Shown piece after piece: positions 20,861 through 31,369 of a DNA stretch of 48,987 nucleotides. Source of the stretch: Zygnema cylindricum (Eukaryota; Streptophyta; Zygnematophyceae; Zygnematales; Zygnemataceae). The notes beneath the pieces were generated by a model, which saw only the letters and a list, made by a program, of their open reading frames with translations, ran no database searches and was not told the DNA's origin. The DNA lies in assembly GCA_037447655.1 (NCBI GenBank), contig JBBHKE010000161.1:1-48987 (forward strand). The letters run 5' to 3'. How positions within the stretch are numbered: position 1 is the first letter of the stretch; the number at the start of each line of letters is the position of its first letter. The position numbers and the translations under genes were made by a program.

Positions 20861-22180
20861 GTGTTGCTTTGGTGCACATTGGCAAGCAATATTGTTAGCA
20901 CTCAATGTGATGTGTGAGCTCGCAACAAGATGATATTTGTTGTAGTATGTTAAATTATATAATACAGTCAATTTTTTTTCTTCAGATGTTTGCAAATCCG
21001 ACAGTTTCTTGCCCACATTCTATCGAAAACATGGCTATGCACCCAACTGATGTATGCAAAAAGCCACTAGAATTACAAAATATCCATCAAAAAAATATGC
21101 CTGGTATCATAAAATTCAATTTGCTACAACAAAAAAATGTCACCAAATTTTGTATACTTACCCGACTTTATAGTTGTAAATTTGTACCCTGTAACTGTAA
21201 TAAGCCATCGAACTTGTTCGTAAATGGGTATTTAAGTGTCACGAACATAGAGTTATGAATTTGGTAGACGTCCGCGAAAGAATCGCACGATATGGAGTTG
21301 TGTTTTAAAAGTTATAGCGATTCGTGTATTTAGGCGACAACACAAAGTCAAAATAAGAAATGAGTGTTCGTTATAGCGGGTTAAGGGTCAAATTAGTAGC
21401 CGAATTTTCGGCGTACGTTTGATAAAGTACTAATAGTCGTTTTGTACACATGATGTTTCCTTTTGTAAGATTTGTAGTACGAAACGTCATAAGTCAAATT
21501 TTGTATCTTACGTAGGTAGTTTCGCGTGTGAAATTTGTGACGCGCGAACGTGTGAAGTCGCGTTTCAATTCGCGCGCATTTTTACACGTAAATGTTACGT
21601 AGTGAAAGGTAACATTTGATTCGTTCGAAATGCTACGTAGTTAGTAAGAGATTTCACACGTTTTTGCATTTGTCAGTCTGTGTTCTAGCTGATAAATGGT
21701 TGGCCCACGTAAAAGCATGTTCAACGCAGCGTTGACCCTGGCTTGGCTGGTACAGAACCATGATGGATAAACGGTGAAGTGGAAAAGAAAAGTAGGCATC
21801 TTTTTCTTTGGAAAAGTTTGTGGAAATTCTGACGAATCTTGGTCCTGAGCCAATAATACCAAATTGGAGCAATGGCATTTTGCACTGAAATCTCTTACTA
21901 ACTAAGTAGTGTTTTAGTAGTTAAGAGATAAAATTATTTAAGAGTGTAGGGCAGTGGAAAATACTTAAAAAGGAAAGGTTGAGCCAAGAGGGTAGGAGAC
22001 CAAGTTGAATGCCACGTGGATTGAAGCTTCTTCTAATTAAAAGTTGATCCTTATGTGATTCTTCTCTAATAGAAATATGTGTGTTTCAATGTATAGAATG
22101 TGTGGTTGAAATTGGTTGTACTAATGGGATTTTTTGAAAGGTAGGAAATCCTCTTACATACCCTACTATTGGGCGTCGAT
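20861..22180. other. Arm sequence plus a roughly 0.9-kb private insertion, no gene seen
   Basis: Up to about 21240 the sequence parallels 11360-11700. From about 21240 to 22180 it has no counterpart in the left arm. This insertion contains GC-rich GTGACGCGCGAACGTGTG stretches and a small terminal-repeat element (21641-21901). No coding region is supported. Confidence 0.45.
21641..21901. mobile_element. Small element with TTAGTAAGAGATTTCA terminal repeats
   Basis: TTAGTAAGAGATTTCA at 21641 is mirrored by TGAAATCTCTTACTAA at 21886-21901. The flanks are CTACGTAG and CTAAGTAG, an 8-base near-duplication that is itself nearly palindromic. This could be a hAT-type insertion, or the flanks could be part of longer inverted ends. 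The interior frame on the minus strand (RCVEHAFTWANHLSA) has no recognised family. Confidence 0.6.
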
Positions 22181-22832
22181 AACATTGCTTGTCCATGTAT
22201 GTCATGGAGTAACACTATTTACAAGCGTATTGAACCGTAAAAACTTGATATTTCACAATGGCTAATTATTGTTTATGCGTACAAAAATACTTAAATAGTT
22301 ATAGCACAAAAACAAGCCTAAGGTAGTTAAGTACCCTCTTGTAAAAAACAACATAACACGAAAACAAAACAAAAACATAGATTTTCCTTACATAGACAAT
22401 ATGTTATACTACTTTAATAAAATCATACATGTTTCGTTTTGTATTTTTTTTAATACAAAAAAAGTGTTAAAAAGCCTACAGAGTGGGGGGGGCTAAGGGA
22501 GGAAATCTATAATATAAAAACGGACGTTTTGGAAAATATTTAGAATAGCAACACGAAATTGGGTTGGTTTGTTGCATATGTATTTTATGAAGATAAAAAA
22601 CATAATACATTAAGTTCGAACTAGTAATAATTTTTCCGAAAACCTTTTAAATTTGTCACGTGTAGGAAATTGATTCCAATATTGGAATAAATAAATAAAA
22701 TGTCTAAGCAATAACTAGTCGTACGAACAAATGTATATGGCGACCATTCTAACGTGAGTCAATGCAATGCCCGTTAATCCGTGCACTCATATGTTTTTTT
22801 ACCACAATAATTAATAGAGTGAAATTGATAGT

Positions 22833-23065
22833 GTACGAAATGCGTCAGTCGGTACTAAAATTGCTCGTTATTTTGTATAATTGTAGAAAAAGTGTGTCAG
22901 ATAAATGCGTCGACACGCGAAAGTGAGTGCATTGACACGAAAAAGCGCACTCATATTTGATTCCCAGTGATAAAGACGACGGAAAATCACGCGAACTTGT
23001 CCTCACATGTTCAAACATCGTCTATGTGAATACGGACTATGGCGGCTACACTGTTTGGGGAAAAT
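22833..23065. repeat. Truncated copy of the 9294-9510 MITE interior
   Basis: GTCAGTCGGTACTAAAATTG, GCGCACTCATATTTGATT and CGGACTATGGCGGCTACACTG correspond in order and orientation to 9294-9510. Neither end has the terminal repeat. Confidence 0.55.
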
Positions 23066-23083
23066 GTACCCAATTTACAGTTA

Positions 23084-23127
<44 letters not shown>
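23084..23127. repeat. (TA)n microsatellite
   Basis: About 40 bases of alternating T and A, followed by a run of T. Confidence 0.95.
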
Positions 23128-23140
<13 letters not shown>

Positions 23141-23191
23141 GGGCGAAAAGCCTTGAACCCAAATTTGAATTATTAACATTTTTTTTTTCTA

Positions 23192-23692
23192 CACTGCGAA
23201 TCGTAATTAGAGTAATGAAAAAATTAGAGTACAAAAACTAAAAAAATAAAATAGAGTAATGAACGCTAATTTATGTGATAGAGTTGTTTCAACTATGAAG
23301 TTTACTCTAATTTATTGAAGTACTCAAATTTGGCACGCGAATATCCTCTACTGTAAATAAGGTATTCATACATAATTTGGCAAAATGTATGGTTTATCTT
23401 CTCTATGACGTTTGCACTACGCGGTTTGTTAAAACGCAGTTACATGATAACGGCCTGTATTAAATCATTATTTGTACTTTTTACTTAATAAAGTACAATT
23501 TTGTACGGTCGGAGGTCGTCCGTACTCCACACTATTTAAAACGAACCTATATTTGAATAAAAAACGCTAATTAAACTCTACCTTAAATAGAATAATGGAA
23601 AAAATAGAATCATTTACTCTATTTCATGTGATAGAGTAGAAATTTCGAGCGACCGAATTAGAGTAATTTACTCTAATTACGATTCGCGGTGT
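23192..23692. mobile_element. Mariner-like MITE, relative of 3226-3840
   Basis: The ends are CACTGCGAATCGTAATTAG and CTAATTACGATTCGCGGTG, with TA at 23190-23191 and 23693-23694. The interior shares AATAGAGTAATG, TGTACGGTCGGAGGTCGTCC and ACACTATTTAAAACGAACC blocks with the left-arm element, in inverted order. Confidence 0.82.
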
Positions 23693-23699
23693 ACTGTAC

Positions 23700-23933
23700 A
23701 CCGCGAATCGTTATTAGCGTTATGAACTCTATATCGGCACCCCAAAATTTTGACATTAATACCGTAAATATGAATAAACTACACTATTTAAGGACGTGGA
23801 CTATAATCTGCCACGTCTCCTGGCACTAAATTAGAATGAATGACGCTAATTTTTTCTTTACACTAATAATTTCTCAACGCTAATAACGATTCGCGGTGTA
23901 GTTATTTCTTAACGCTAATTGCGATTCACGGTG
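23700..23933. mobile_element. Short mariner-like MITE with an extra right end
   Basis: It starts CACCGCGAATCGTTATTAGCG after TA at 23698-23699 and reaches a right end CGATTCGCGGTG at 23898, followed by TA. A second right end, GCGATTCACGGTG, follows at 23933, also with TA. Either a short element sits against a solo end or one element has a duplicated terminus. Confidence 0.7.
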
Positions 23934-23935
23934 TA

Positions 23936-24807
23936 GTTCTCTCAGTAAAATATTTGCCGGCGTGAAATTTACAGGTCAATTTCAGAAGTTAGTCAGCTGG
24001 TACCAGTTTTGTACCAGATCTGTACTCATTTGTACTTTACTGCCGTAAGCACTTGCGCGGCGCATATTATCGTTTTGAGAAAAGCGTTACCCTAATTTTT
24101 ACCCTAATTTTTATGTACCAAATTATGTACTTTATTGTTTCCATTGTCAGGTAGAGCTGGGGTCCATTGGGCAGAAAAACCCGATTTTGGGGTCAGAAAA
24201 CTCGCGCGGCAAAAATCTGCGATGATCCAAAAAAAACAGCTCATTGGGAAATCGTAATCTTATTTTCTGTAATGTTGTTTTCAAGAAACTCACGAAAATA
24301 TAGTACGGCATGGTACGGGCAAGTACAAAATTCTGTATTAAACCTCACTTTTCGTCTGATGTAACCATACCCTTAGCCGTCGCAAATTGGTTGGACACAG
24401 AGAATCGTGACGTGTACAATTTCCTTAAGATTTTATTTTTCACATATTTTGTTCTTTCAGATTCCATTTTCCCATTTTGTTTTTATAAGGACGTGGAATG
24501 CTATGAATGGCCATAACTATGACGTGGCTCCTGCAAATAGACCCACATTGTCAGAGAGTCGCCTTGTTTTACCCAAAATCGCGTCTCATTGGCCCAACGG
24601 AGCCTCACCCTTGAAGCAGAGAGTCACGTAATCGCGACTCTAGATCTATGTTTCAACAATATTCCAATGCGTACGGATAAAGACTCTACGTGCAAATATT
24701 ATTGATGACGTACAATTTATTTTATCGTTGTCTTGACCGTCCGCTTCTCTCGAACAGTTAGAACTAAACATTTACTGACGGAAATTTTTAATTTTAGCGA
24801 AGTAATC
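23936..24807. other. No gene recognised
   Basis: Contains the block related to 16590-16710. A GTACCAGTTTTGTACCAGAT short repeat near 24000 and a few frames of 65-75 codons look like chance. Confidence 0.4.
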
Positions 24808-25620
24808 ATGTCCACGTATGTCGTTTTGCAGATTATTGAGCCACATCTATTTAGTGGTACAGCTGTACCTTTTTGAAGTCAAGATCATACTAAGCCTAAC
24901 GCTCTCAATCCGAACTGAAAATTAAAACCTAACTGGAAGATCCATTTTTTTCGTATTTCAAACACATAGGGTCATTGTGCACAATGTCCACGTATGCCGT
25001 TTTGCAGATTATTGAGCCACGTATATATAGAGGTACATCTGTACCTTTTTGTAGTCAAGATCGTACTAATACCTAACGCTTTCAACCCGAACTGAAAATT
25101 AAAATCTAACTGATCCATTTTTTTTGAATTTCAAACACATAGGGTCATTGACTCATTGTGCATTATGTCCACGTATGCCGTTTTGCAGATTAGCCACGTA
25201 TATTTAGAGGTACACTTGTACTTTTTTGTAGTCAAGATCGCTAAACCTCACGCTTTCAATCCGAACCATAGTTCAAAAGTAGGTGAAAGTAGGCCCATAC
25301 AATATGCCTATTGTATGCAAAACATACAAATGACCTTAAGACCCATATTGTATTCGGACCTATTCGGACCAATTAAAACATTCGGACAAAAAATTGGACC
25401 AATTAAAACATTCGGACCATATATTTTTACATACACCGTCAGATTAGGACGATCGGACGGTCTCTGATCAAAGTAGTGATCTAAGAAGATCACACGAAAA
25501 GCCCATAACATAACTTACGATAAAGGCGCCGACCAAAGGCCTACCATAAAAACGCCTACTTTTGAACTGATCCGAACTGAAAATAAAAATCTAACTAGAT
25601 CCATATCCTTTCGTATTACA
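24808..25620. repeat. Tandem triplication of an about 178-base unit, third unit split by a hAT MITE
   Basis: The units start ATGTCCACGTATGYCGTTTT at 24808, 24984 and 25165 (spacings 176 and 181). Each contains TGTAGTCAAGATCG-type and TCMAHCCGAACTGAAAAT blocks and ends CAAACACATAGGGTCATTG. The third unit is interrupted at CCGAAC by the MITE at 25267-25569 and resumes after it. The unit has no coding capacity. Confidence 0.9.
25267..25569. mobile_element. hAT MITE D (CATAGTTC family), internally deleted
   Basis: It begins CATAGTTCAAAAGTAGG and ends CCTACTTTTGAACTG (final TATG reduced to TG), with the perfect duplication ATCCGAAC at 25259-25266 and 25570-25577. The uninterrupted sites in tandem units 1 and 2 act as internal empty-site controls. 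At 303 bases it is the shortest member of the family. Confidence 0.92.
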
Positions 25621-25639
25621 AACACATAGGGGTCATTGT

Positions 25640-26400
25640 GCATACGACCCCGACCTCCGAGTTCTGAGCGAAAAGTGCTCCGATCAATCCGAACCCTTCA
25701 TCAAATCGAAATCGCACGGCATTCACATTGTTGCTTGGCCCAGAATATGCTCCAATAGGACCGGGCCGTACAGCATCTTCCCAATGACAAGCAAACAATG
25801 ATAAAATCAAATCGTACCTTCCTTTCTGCCGTATCGCCGAAAGCGAGGAGTTCCTGTCCACAAGCAGAAGACGCGTGGAAGCCTGGCACTCCACAAAACT
25901 GGACAAAGGAGAAAGAATCTCTGTCCGATCTCAGGACCGTCGGTGACACTTCATGGCGCGAGCGAAATCCACACCATATATTGCGGACCCTCATTTTAGC
26001 GACCTGCCCGTCATAAAGAGATAGAGGTGGACGACGGCCGACAGAGATTCGGACAAGTTGGCAACGTTTCTGGATACGGCCGTGAAAGCGACTTTAAAAC
26101 GGAACGACAAATGGCGCAGCTTCGTTGGCGCGCTCTCGGGTCAAAGAATATCGAATAGTATGATGATAGCGAAAATTCCGACTTGGCGAGAATCTGACGG
26201 CGTGAACCAGCGATAACGGGACCGTTGCGTTGTAGTGCAATATGTTTCGTTATTCGTATTCCACAAAAACTGCAACAATGAATCTAGACCGTCAGATGTC
26301 CATCCAATAATCGGTGCACATTTTTGTTTGACGCGATTCCGCTGGTCGAACAAATATTTGACGAATGGGGAGCGATCTGTCAATCATTTCCAATAAAAAA
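25640..26400 (-). pseudogene. Exon-like GC-rich fragment between MITEs D and E, family not recognised
   Basis: Two minus-strand frames look protein-like. One at 26141-26383 contains RSPFVKYLFDQRNRVKQK and SDGLDSLLQFLWNTNNE. The other, at 25616-25906, contains GRYDLILSLFACHWEDAV and RFRFDEGFGLIGALFAQNSE. Base composition differs from the AT-rich flanks. I see no conserved motif that names it. A captured host-gene fragment is the best guess. Confidence 0.35.
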
Positions 26401-26540
26401 ACAAGACACGTCACGCACCCGAGCAAAAATATGAGAAATAATCAATGGTCGACCAAAGTTCTACTTCGTATTTTGCACATGCGTCCAAACTTTCGTATTT
26501 TTGACATACCGTATATTATTTTTGTTATAAACTTATAAAC

Positions 26541-27049
26541 CATAGTTCAAAAGTAGGTGAAAGTAGGCCCATACAATATGCCTATTGTACGCAAAACATA
26601 CAATATGACCTTAAGACCCATATTGTATTGGTCGCAAAATGTAAAAAAATAGTAACTGGGTTGAGTTGCACATCGATCGATAGAGAATTAAAAGTCATGT
26701 CTAAATTTTGAATAACCTTCGGACAAAAAAACAAATCTGTGAGTTTTGAGGTTTTTTTTTTTATTTTAACCGTCAGATTTAGAAGATCGGACGGTCGATG
26801 ATCAAATTAGCGATCTAAGACGATCACATGAAAAGCTCATAACACAACTCATCCTACGCCGTGTCAGTTCGCAAAAAAATTTTGTCCGACGGCGTGCGCT
26901 GTTCTAAGATCATACGTCATATTTGTAATTTCGTACAAAAGTTTGCACAAACGCACACACATACAGTATGCCTAATCTACGCGAGTTTTATGTTAAATTT
27001 TGTGGGCCTACCAAAGGCCTACCATAAAAACGTCTACTTTTGAACTATG
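26541..27049. mobile_element. hAT MITE E (CATAGTTC family)
   Basis: The ends are CATAGTTCAAAAGTAGG and TCTACTTTTGAACTATG, flanked by the perfect duplication TTATAAAC (26533-26540 and 27050-27057). Its orientation is opposite to MITEs A and C. Confidence 0.92.
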
Positions 27050-27057
27050 TTATAAAC

Positions 27058-27588
27058 ATAGTTGTTCAAAACACATTTTACGCACGATTCGAACGCACGT
27101 ACAATGCGTAGAAACTGGAGAGGTCGATTTGAAAAAATCGTAAAAAACGTTAATGATTTTTTTCCGTACAAAACCGTACATGTTAAACAATTTGAATTGA
27201 ACATGTACCGCCGTTTGTACGCTTTCCGTCAAATGAGTGGTAAAAATTAACATATATTCAAATAATTATCACACCTCATGTATTCATCGGAACATTTACA
27301 TCAATTGCTTACGGTCAACCCTATCAGCGGATACTCGGGTCTACATTGGCCCAGGTTCAACTCCTCCGAACCGCTAATTTTTTGTTAGAATAAAATTGTC
27401 GGTCCTTAACAGACAGGCAACCATGGCCTTCTCTCTCTACCTCTGCGAGAGCATGGAACTTCATAAAAACAAAGTACAGGCCATACAAAGATGACATTAT
27501 TCATCATTCAACATTGCACGACGTAACATATTAATAATAAAAACAAAACAATCATATTAGACCAAAAAAAAATACATACATGTCCTTC
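27058..27588. other. No gene recognised
   Basis: A plus frame at 27062-27250 is Asn/Arg/Phe-rich and shares a CGTACAAT.CGTAGAAACTG block with 38627-38650. Nothing else is recognised. Confidence 0.35.
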
Positions 27589-27708
27589 AACTATTTTTAC
27601 ACTAAATCTTCTTCCCCTACATCAAATTCCATCATGTCTTCATCTGAATCGTCTTCCATAACCTCCCCTTCCTCTTCTTCCCAATCTATCAGACTCTCTT
27701 CATAGCTG
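27589..27708 (-). pseudogene. Acidic C-terminal coding fragment cut by a copia LTR
   Basis: On the minus strand the frame enters from the LTR side with YEESLIDWEEEEGEVMEDD and continues SDEDMMEFDVGEEDLV to a TAA stop. Such acidic tails end many plant proteins, including some hAT transposases, but the family cannot be named. The frame stops making sense exactly where the LTR begins (27710), so it seems truncated by that insertion. Confidence 0.4.
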
Positions 27709-27709
27709 A

Positions 27710-28600
27710 TGTTGATATTTGTGTATTTTATAGGTCTGTATTACAAAAGAAAAAGGCAGAGGCAGTCTGCCTCTGACTCCCCTCTCCAAGCCCCCACACT
27801 TGTTGTAGTCACTTAAGGCTGGATAGGGTGATAGAGCCATGGCTTCCTAGGCCCTCTAGGGAAGACAAGGGGTAAATTAGGTAGATTTACCAAAAAGGTG
27901 CTTGAAGAACCCAGGAATTGATCCTGGTACCCACCATATGTCAAGACACCCGTAGCCGTCAGCTTTGTCCGTTAGGTCTAGGACTAGTGCTAATGTATAT
28001 AGGGTTTGATAGTTATTTAAACAGTTACAAGTAAAGATTTCCATTTAACTGGATTACGGGTTAATAGGGCATAAAAACATCTCTATTTTAAGTACCGGAC
28101 AAAACAAATAGTACAGGCATTTGTTTCGACGATCCGTATTAAATGACGATATAAATCAGACGGCCGTGGTTAGCGCCGACTTCGCGGAAAGGACAATTTG
28201 GCGGTTTGCAGACGTCGCCACTCCAGATGACACGTGGCAACATCATACGGGTTTACGGAATCTCCAGAATGGAAGAAAACAAATTTGGATGTGACAAATG
28301 TCGCATTATGGCTGTGTCGTACAATGTCCGTACCAAAAGTACTCCGCACCTGTTCTTTCTTGTATGGTACAGTCCTCTGATTGGTCACTATTTTAGTACT
28401 AGGGTGTTTAGAGAGGGGTTTAGGACTCATAATATTTTGGGTAGGTAGCCGCCATTTCAGGGAGCATCTTGTATAAAAGGCTAACTTTGGCCAGCCAAAA
28501 CAAACAACTCAGTTGACCATTTTCACTGATTCTTTTTGATGCGGACTCAGAAAAGTCCAAGCTACATAGGGGTGTAGTCGATCACAGTCTTTGCCTGCCA
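27710..28600 (+). repeat. LTR 1 of the second copia family (5' LTR of the gag element)
   Basis: It starts TGTTGATATTTGTG. It contains an antisense tRNA-like module (27745-27990), then a U3-like region with GTACCGGACAAAACAAATAG, a TATA box TATAAAAG at 28472-28479, and an end near TGCCTGCCA. Four other copies (33560, 34594, and the inverted 31601-32548 and 37325-38184) fix these limits by shared breakpoints. A leader and gag follow. Confidence 0.78.
27745..27990 (-). repeat. tRNA-like (SINE-like) module inside LTR 1
   Basis: The minus strand has an A-box-like TAGACCTAACGG (27969-27980) and a B-box-like GGATCAATTCC (27914-27924), followed by a body ending in AGAGGCAGACTGCCTCTGCC. It does not fold as a proper tRNA, so it is not called a tRNA gene. 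Confidence 0.6.
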
Positions 28601-28826
28601 AGGTGGCTGCATTTCTAAGGGAAAGTCAAAGTGGGGAATGCTATTTAAAACTCATATTCTAACTTTGCATTATGTGGTGGAACTGAGCACACCGAAAGAC
28701 TTATTTCACAGAGGTGAAGCTATAATGGGGTTATGATTGTCAAGGGGGCAATCATTTGGGTTTATATAAACTTGGATTCGGCACTATCTAGATTAGCTTA
28801 TTTGAACTTGCGAATTATGTGTGGCA

Positions 28827-30000
28827 ATGGAGCCCGTAGAATTACAGGTTATGGGTCCACCATCTAGGGTGCCTATGTTTGATGGAACAGACTTCACTTA
28901 TTGGGAGTTCACGATGGAGGGATTGCTTTTCAAAAGCACTTATGGGGAATTGTTTCGCGACATGTGAGGTGTCCGCCACCGCGCTTTGGAGGAACTCACT
29001 ATGGAGAATCATTTGGGGCTTTCCACAAAACCAACAAGAGTAAGGATGCAACGGAAGGTGAAGGGAAAATCATTACCATGGAAGGGGGAAAAGGGGAGAA
29101 GGAAAAAGGCACACTGATGGTGAGGGGAGCTAGGCTCTCGGCTACGGTTCCACTTGTGGGGATTATTACTGAACCAAAAACTAAAGAAAATGACAGAAAA
29201 ATTTGGGAATATGAAAACAGTTTAGCAAAACATCTCATACTTAGATATGTGTCTAAGTCCATAGCTATCACTCTTTTAAATCTAACAAAGTCTTCAAAAA
29301 TTTGGGAAACACTAATTCAGATCTATAAGAGTGAGACTATACAGATGCAACACTTCGTAAAACAAGAAATCGATGCTTATGTTTATAAAGGCGGTAGAAT
29401 GATAGAGTTTTGCAATGATATTGCTGCGTTATATGTTGAGCTTGCTAGAGCGCGATATGTAGAATCTAAAGAGAGAAGATTAATACACTAATCATGAAAC
29501 TCCTTGATGAGTACGAAAATATCATTTACCTATGCAGGGAATAGATGGCTCCTCATAGACTTGGAGCATTACCACAAAGATAATTCTTGTGAGGGAAACC
29601 ACATTGGAGCTTCGTAGGGGAAGTAACAGGGTGAATGCATTTACATCTGGTGGTGACTAGCGGAAGAGTGATGAGAAGAACGACGGTGACGAACGGAAGC
29701 GTGATTAGAGGAAGAAAGACAAAGGTAAACCTTATCGGAACTTCGGTGGAAAGAGAGGGAGAGGAAAAGAAAGGGGAGCTTTAAAAAAGGGATTTGATTC
29801 TTTTGTAGGGAACCGGGTCATTATATGGAGGAATGCCCTTGCTTGGAAGAACTTAGAAGTTGGAATGTCGATGAGGAGGAAGAAAGGGAAGAGGAGAAAG
29901 AGGATGACGAAATTTTGGAGCTTCTTCACATCAGTAGAATGGGGAAGAGAGAAATGTACACAGAAATTCCATGAAAGCAACAATGAGCTTTTGGAGGTAT
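28827..30000 (+). pseudogene. Copia gag (UBN2-type) pseudogene with zinc-knuckle remnant
   Basis: The ATG at 28827 opens EPVELQVMGPPSRVPMFDGT and then DFTYWEF, the usual F.G.ny..W start of plant copia gag. After frameshifts, 29190-29490 gives SLAKHLILRYVSKS, SKIWETLIQIYKSE and GRMIEFCNDIAALYVELARA, the UBN2 pattern. At 29799-29836, FFCREPGHYMEEC is a CCHC zinc knuckle whose first Cys is mutated. No protease, integrase or RT follows. Confidence 0.8.
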
Positions 30001-30034
30001 AAGGGAAGTAAAGGGAAGAGAGGTGTTATGACTA

Positions 30035-30258
30035 CGCACCGTGAATCGTAATTAGCGTTGATATTTTTTTAGCCAACTTAAAACATATTTTCTCCGTACA
30101 CACATGTCGAATTGTGGATCTGACGGTTGCGATTGAAAGGTAATATTCTCAGCTTACGAATAACGGTCTTAACTTGAAAATTGGACAAACATGTACGGAG
30201 AAAAGATGTTTTAAGTGGCTAAAAAACTATTAATGCTAATAACGATTCATGGTTGCGT
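30035..30258. mobile_element. Mariner-like MITE, 0.22 kb
   Basis: CGCACCGTGAATCGTAATTAG at the left end is mirrored by CTAATAACGATTCATGGTTGCG at the right end. The interior has two oppositely oriented AAAACATATTTTCTCCGTAC-like blocks. The flanks are TA on the left and TG on the right. Confidence 0.7.
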
Positions 30259-31369
30259 GCCGTAGTGAAATAAGCCCATCAGTCGGGTGTGCACGCAAAA
30301 CGACTTTTTTTGGACCCAAAAATGGCCCAACGGAGACTCATCCAAGGTTTGTTACCAAACAGATGTGAGATCTGGTAGAAAGGGTTCCTATCGCAATTTA
30401 TTAAATTAGTGCTTTAGCACTAATTTAGTTTTGGGCGTAAATGTATTGGGGAAGGAGAGCTTCAAATGAAAAACGCACGAAAGAACTTGATACTTCTCAA
30501 TGCATTTGGTGATCGAAAATATGACTTGGGATACTTTTCTGATTCCAAAGGGTTTCTATTATACAAAGTCTCACATTATTAATTATTGTGGGCTGGAAAA
30601 TGCTCTTCAAAATTCTCCTAGAGATATTTTATATAATTTTGTTGACTATTGCTAGAAGTCGAATCGCAAAATTACGAAAGACTAAAACTTTTTCATGGAG
30701 CTAAGCGTATAAGTACATGAGACGGAATCTACATAACTAATCTTTTATGCACATAAATAAAAAATTGACAACTTAACACGTAGTACGGTGCCTTCAGAGA
30801 GGGTGAATGCAAATCCACCGAAAGCCACAAAAAGGTCTTTGCCGGAGGATGTCTCTTTTCCTTACCGGAAGGGACTTTGGGTTTAAAAACATTACACCAC
30901 ATTTCATACTATGATATAAGATGCACATACACATATCAGATTTTAGTGCTCTTTTACATTCGTAATTTTTGTCCACTCTTAGAAACATTACATTCAAATT
31001 TTGGTGTTGAATAGTCTTCAACACTTTGAACACAAACATACGTGGTAACATTCAAAATAAAGCACTTAATCAAGAGGTCAAATATTTTTTTACAATTTAC
31101 AACATTTTGAACACAACCATAGGTGGTAGTAACCAAAGTAAAGCACGTAATTGAGAGGTACAACAGCTCATTAGCACGACATGATAGAGAATTAGTCAGA
31201 ATGTGACTGCCCATAAACGTGACCGTAGGATTATTGGCACATCCCGATGGAATTGACTGCCCGTAAACGTGACCGTAAAATTATTGGCACAGCCCGATGG
31301 AATTTTGGCCCAATTATGTTAAATATAGTTATCGCCACGCGGTAAACCACAATTGAAACTCTGAGACCT
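30259..31369. other. No gene recognised; two local repeats
   Basis: There is a 50-base tandem duplication (31204-31253 and 31254-31303, TGACTGCCCRTAAACGTGAC onward). A looser direct repeat at about 31019 and 31103 shares CAACAYTTTGAACACAAMCATA. A TTAGTGCTTTAGCACTAA palindrome lies near 30405. Reading frames are short and unconvincing. Confidence 0.5.

Larger units (their letters stand above)
17361..22830. repeat. Right arm of the inner palindrome
   Basis: Inverted copy of about 10700-15629. Differences visible by eye are many substitutions and indels, a hAT MITE at the same site but flipped, and an insertion at about 21240-22180. The arms resemble each other less than the NOA1-proximal part of the outer palindrome does. 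Confidence 0.9.

Noticed and set aside
23046-23241. ORFs across the (TA)n repeat
   Set aside because: The Tyr/Ile repeats in them are simply the translated microsatellite.
27900-27990. tRNA gene on the minus strand
   Set aside because: A- and B-box-like motifs are present, but the acceptor and T stems do not pair and the sequence recurs inside LTRs. It is treated as a tRNA-derived module.
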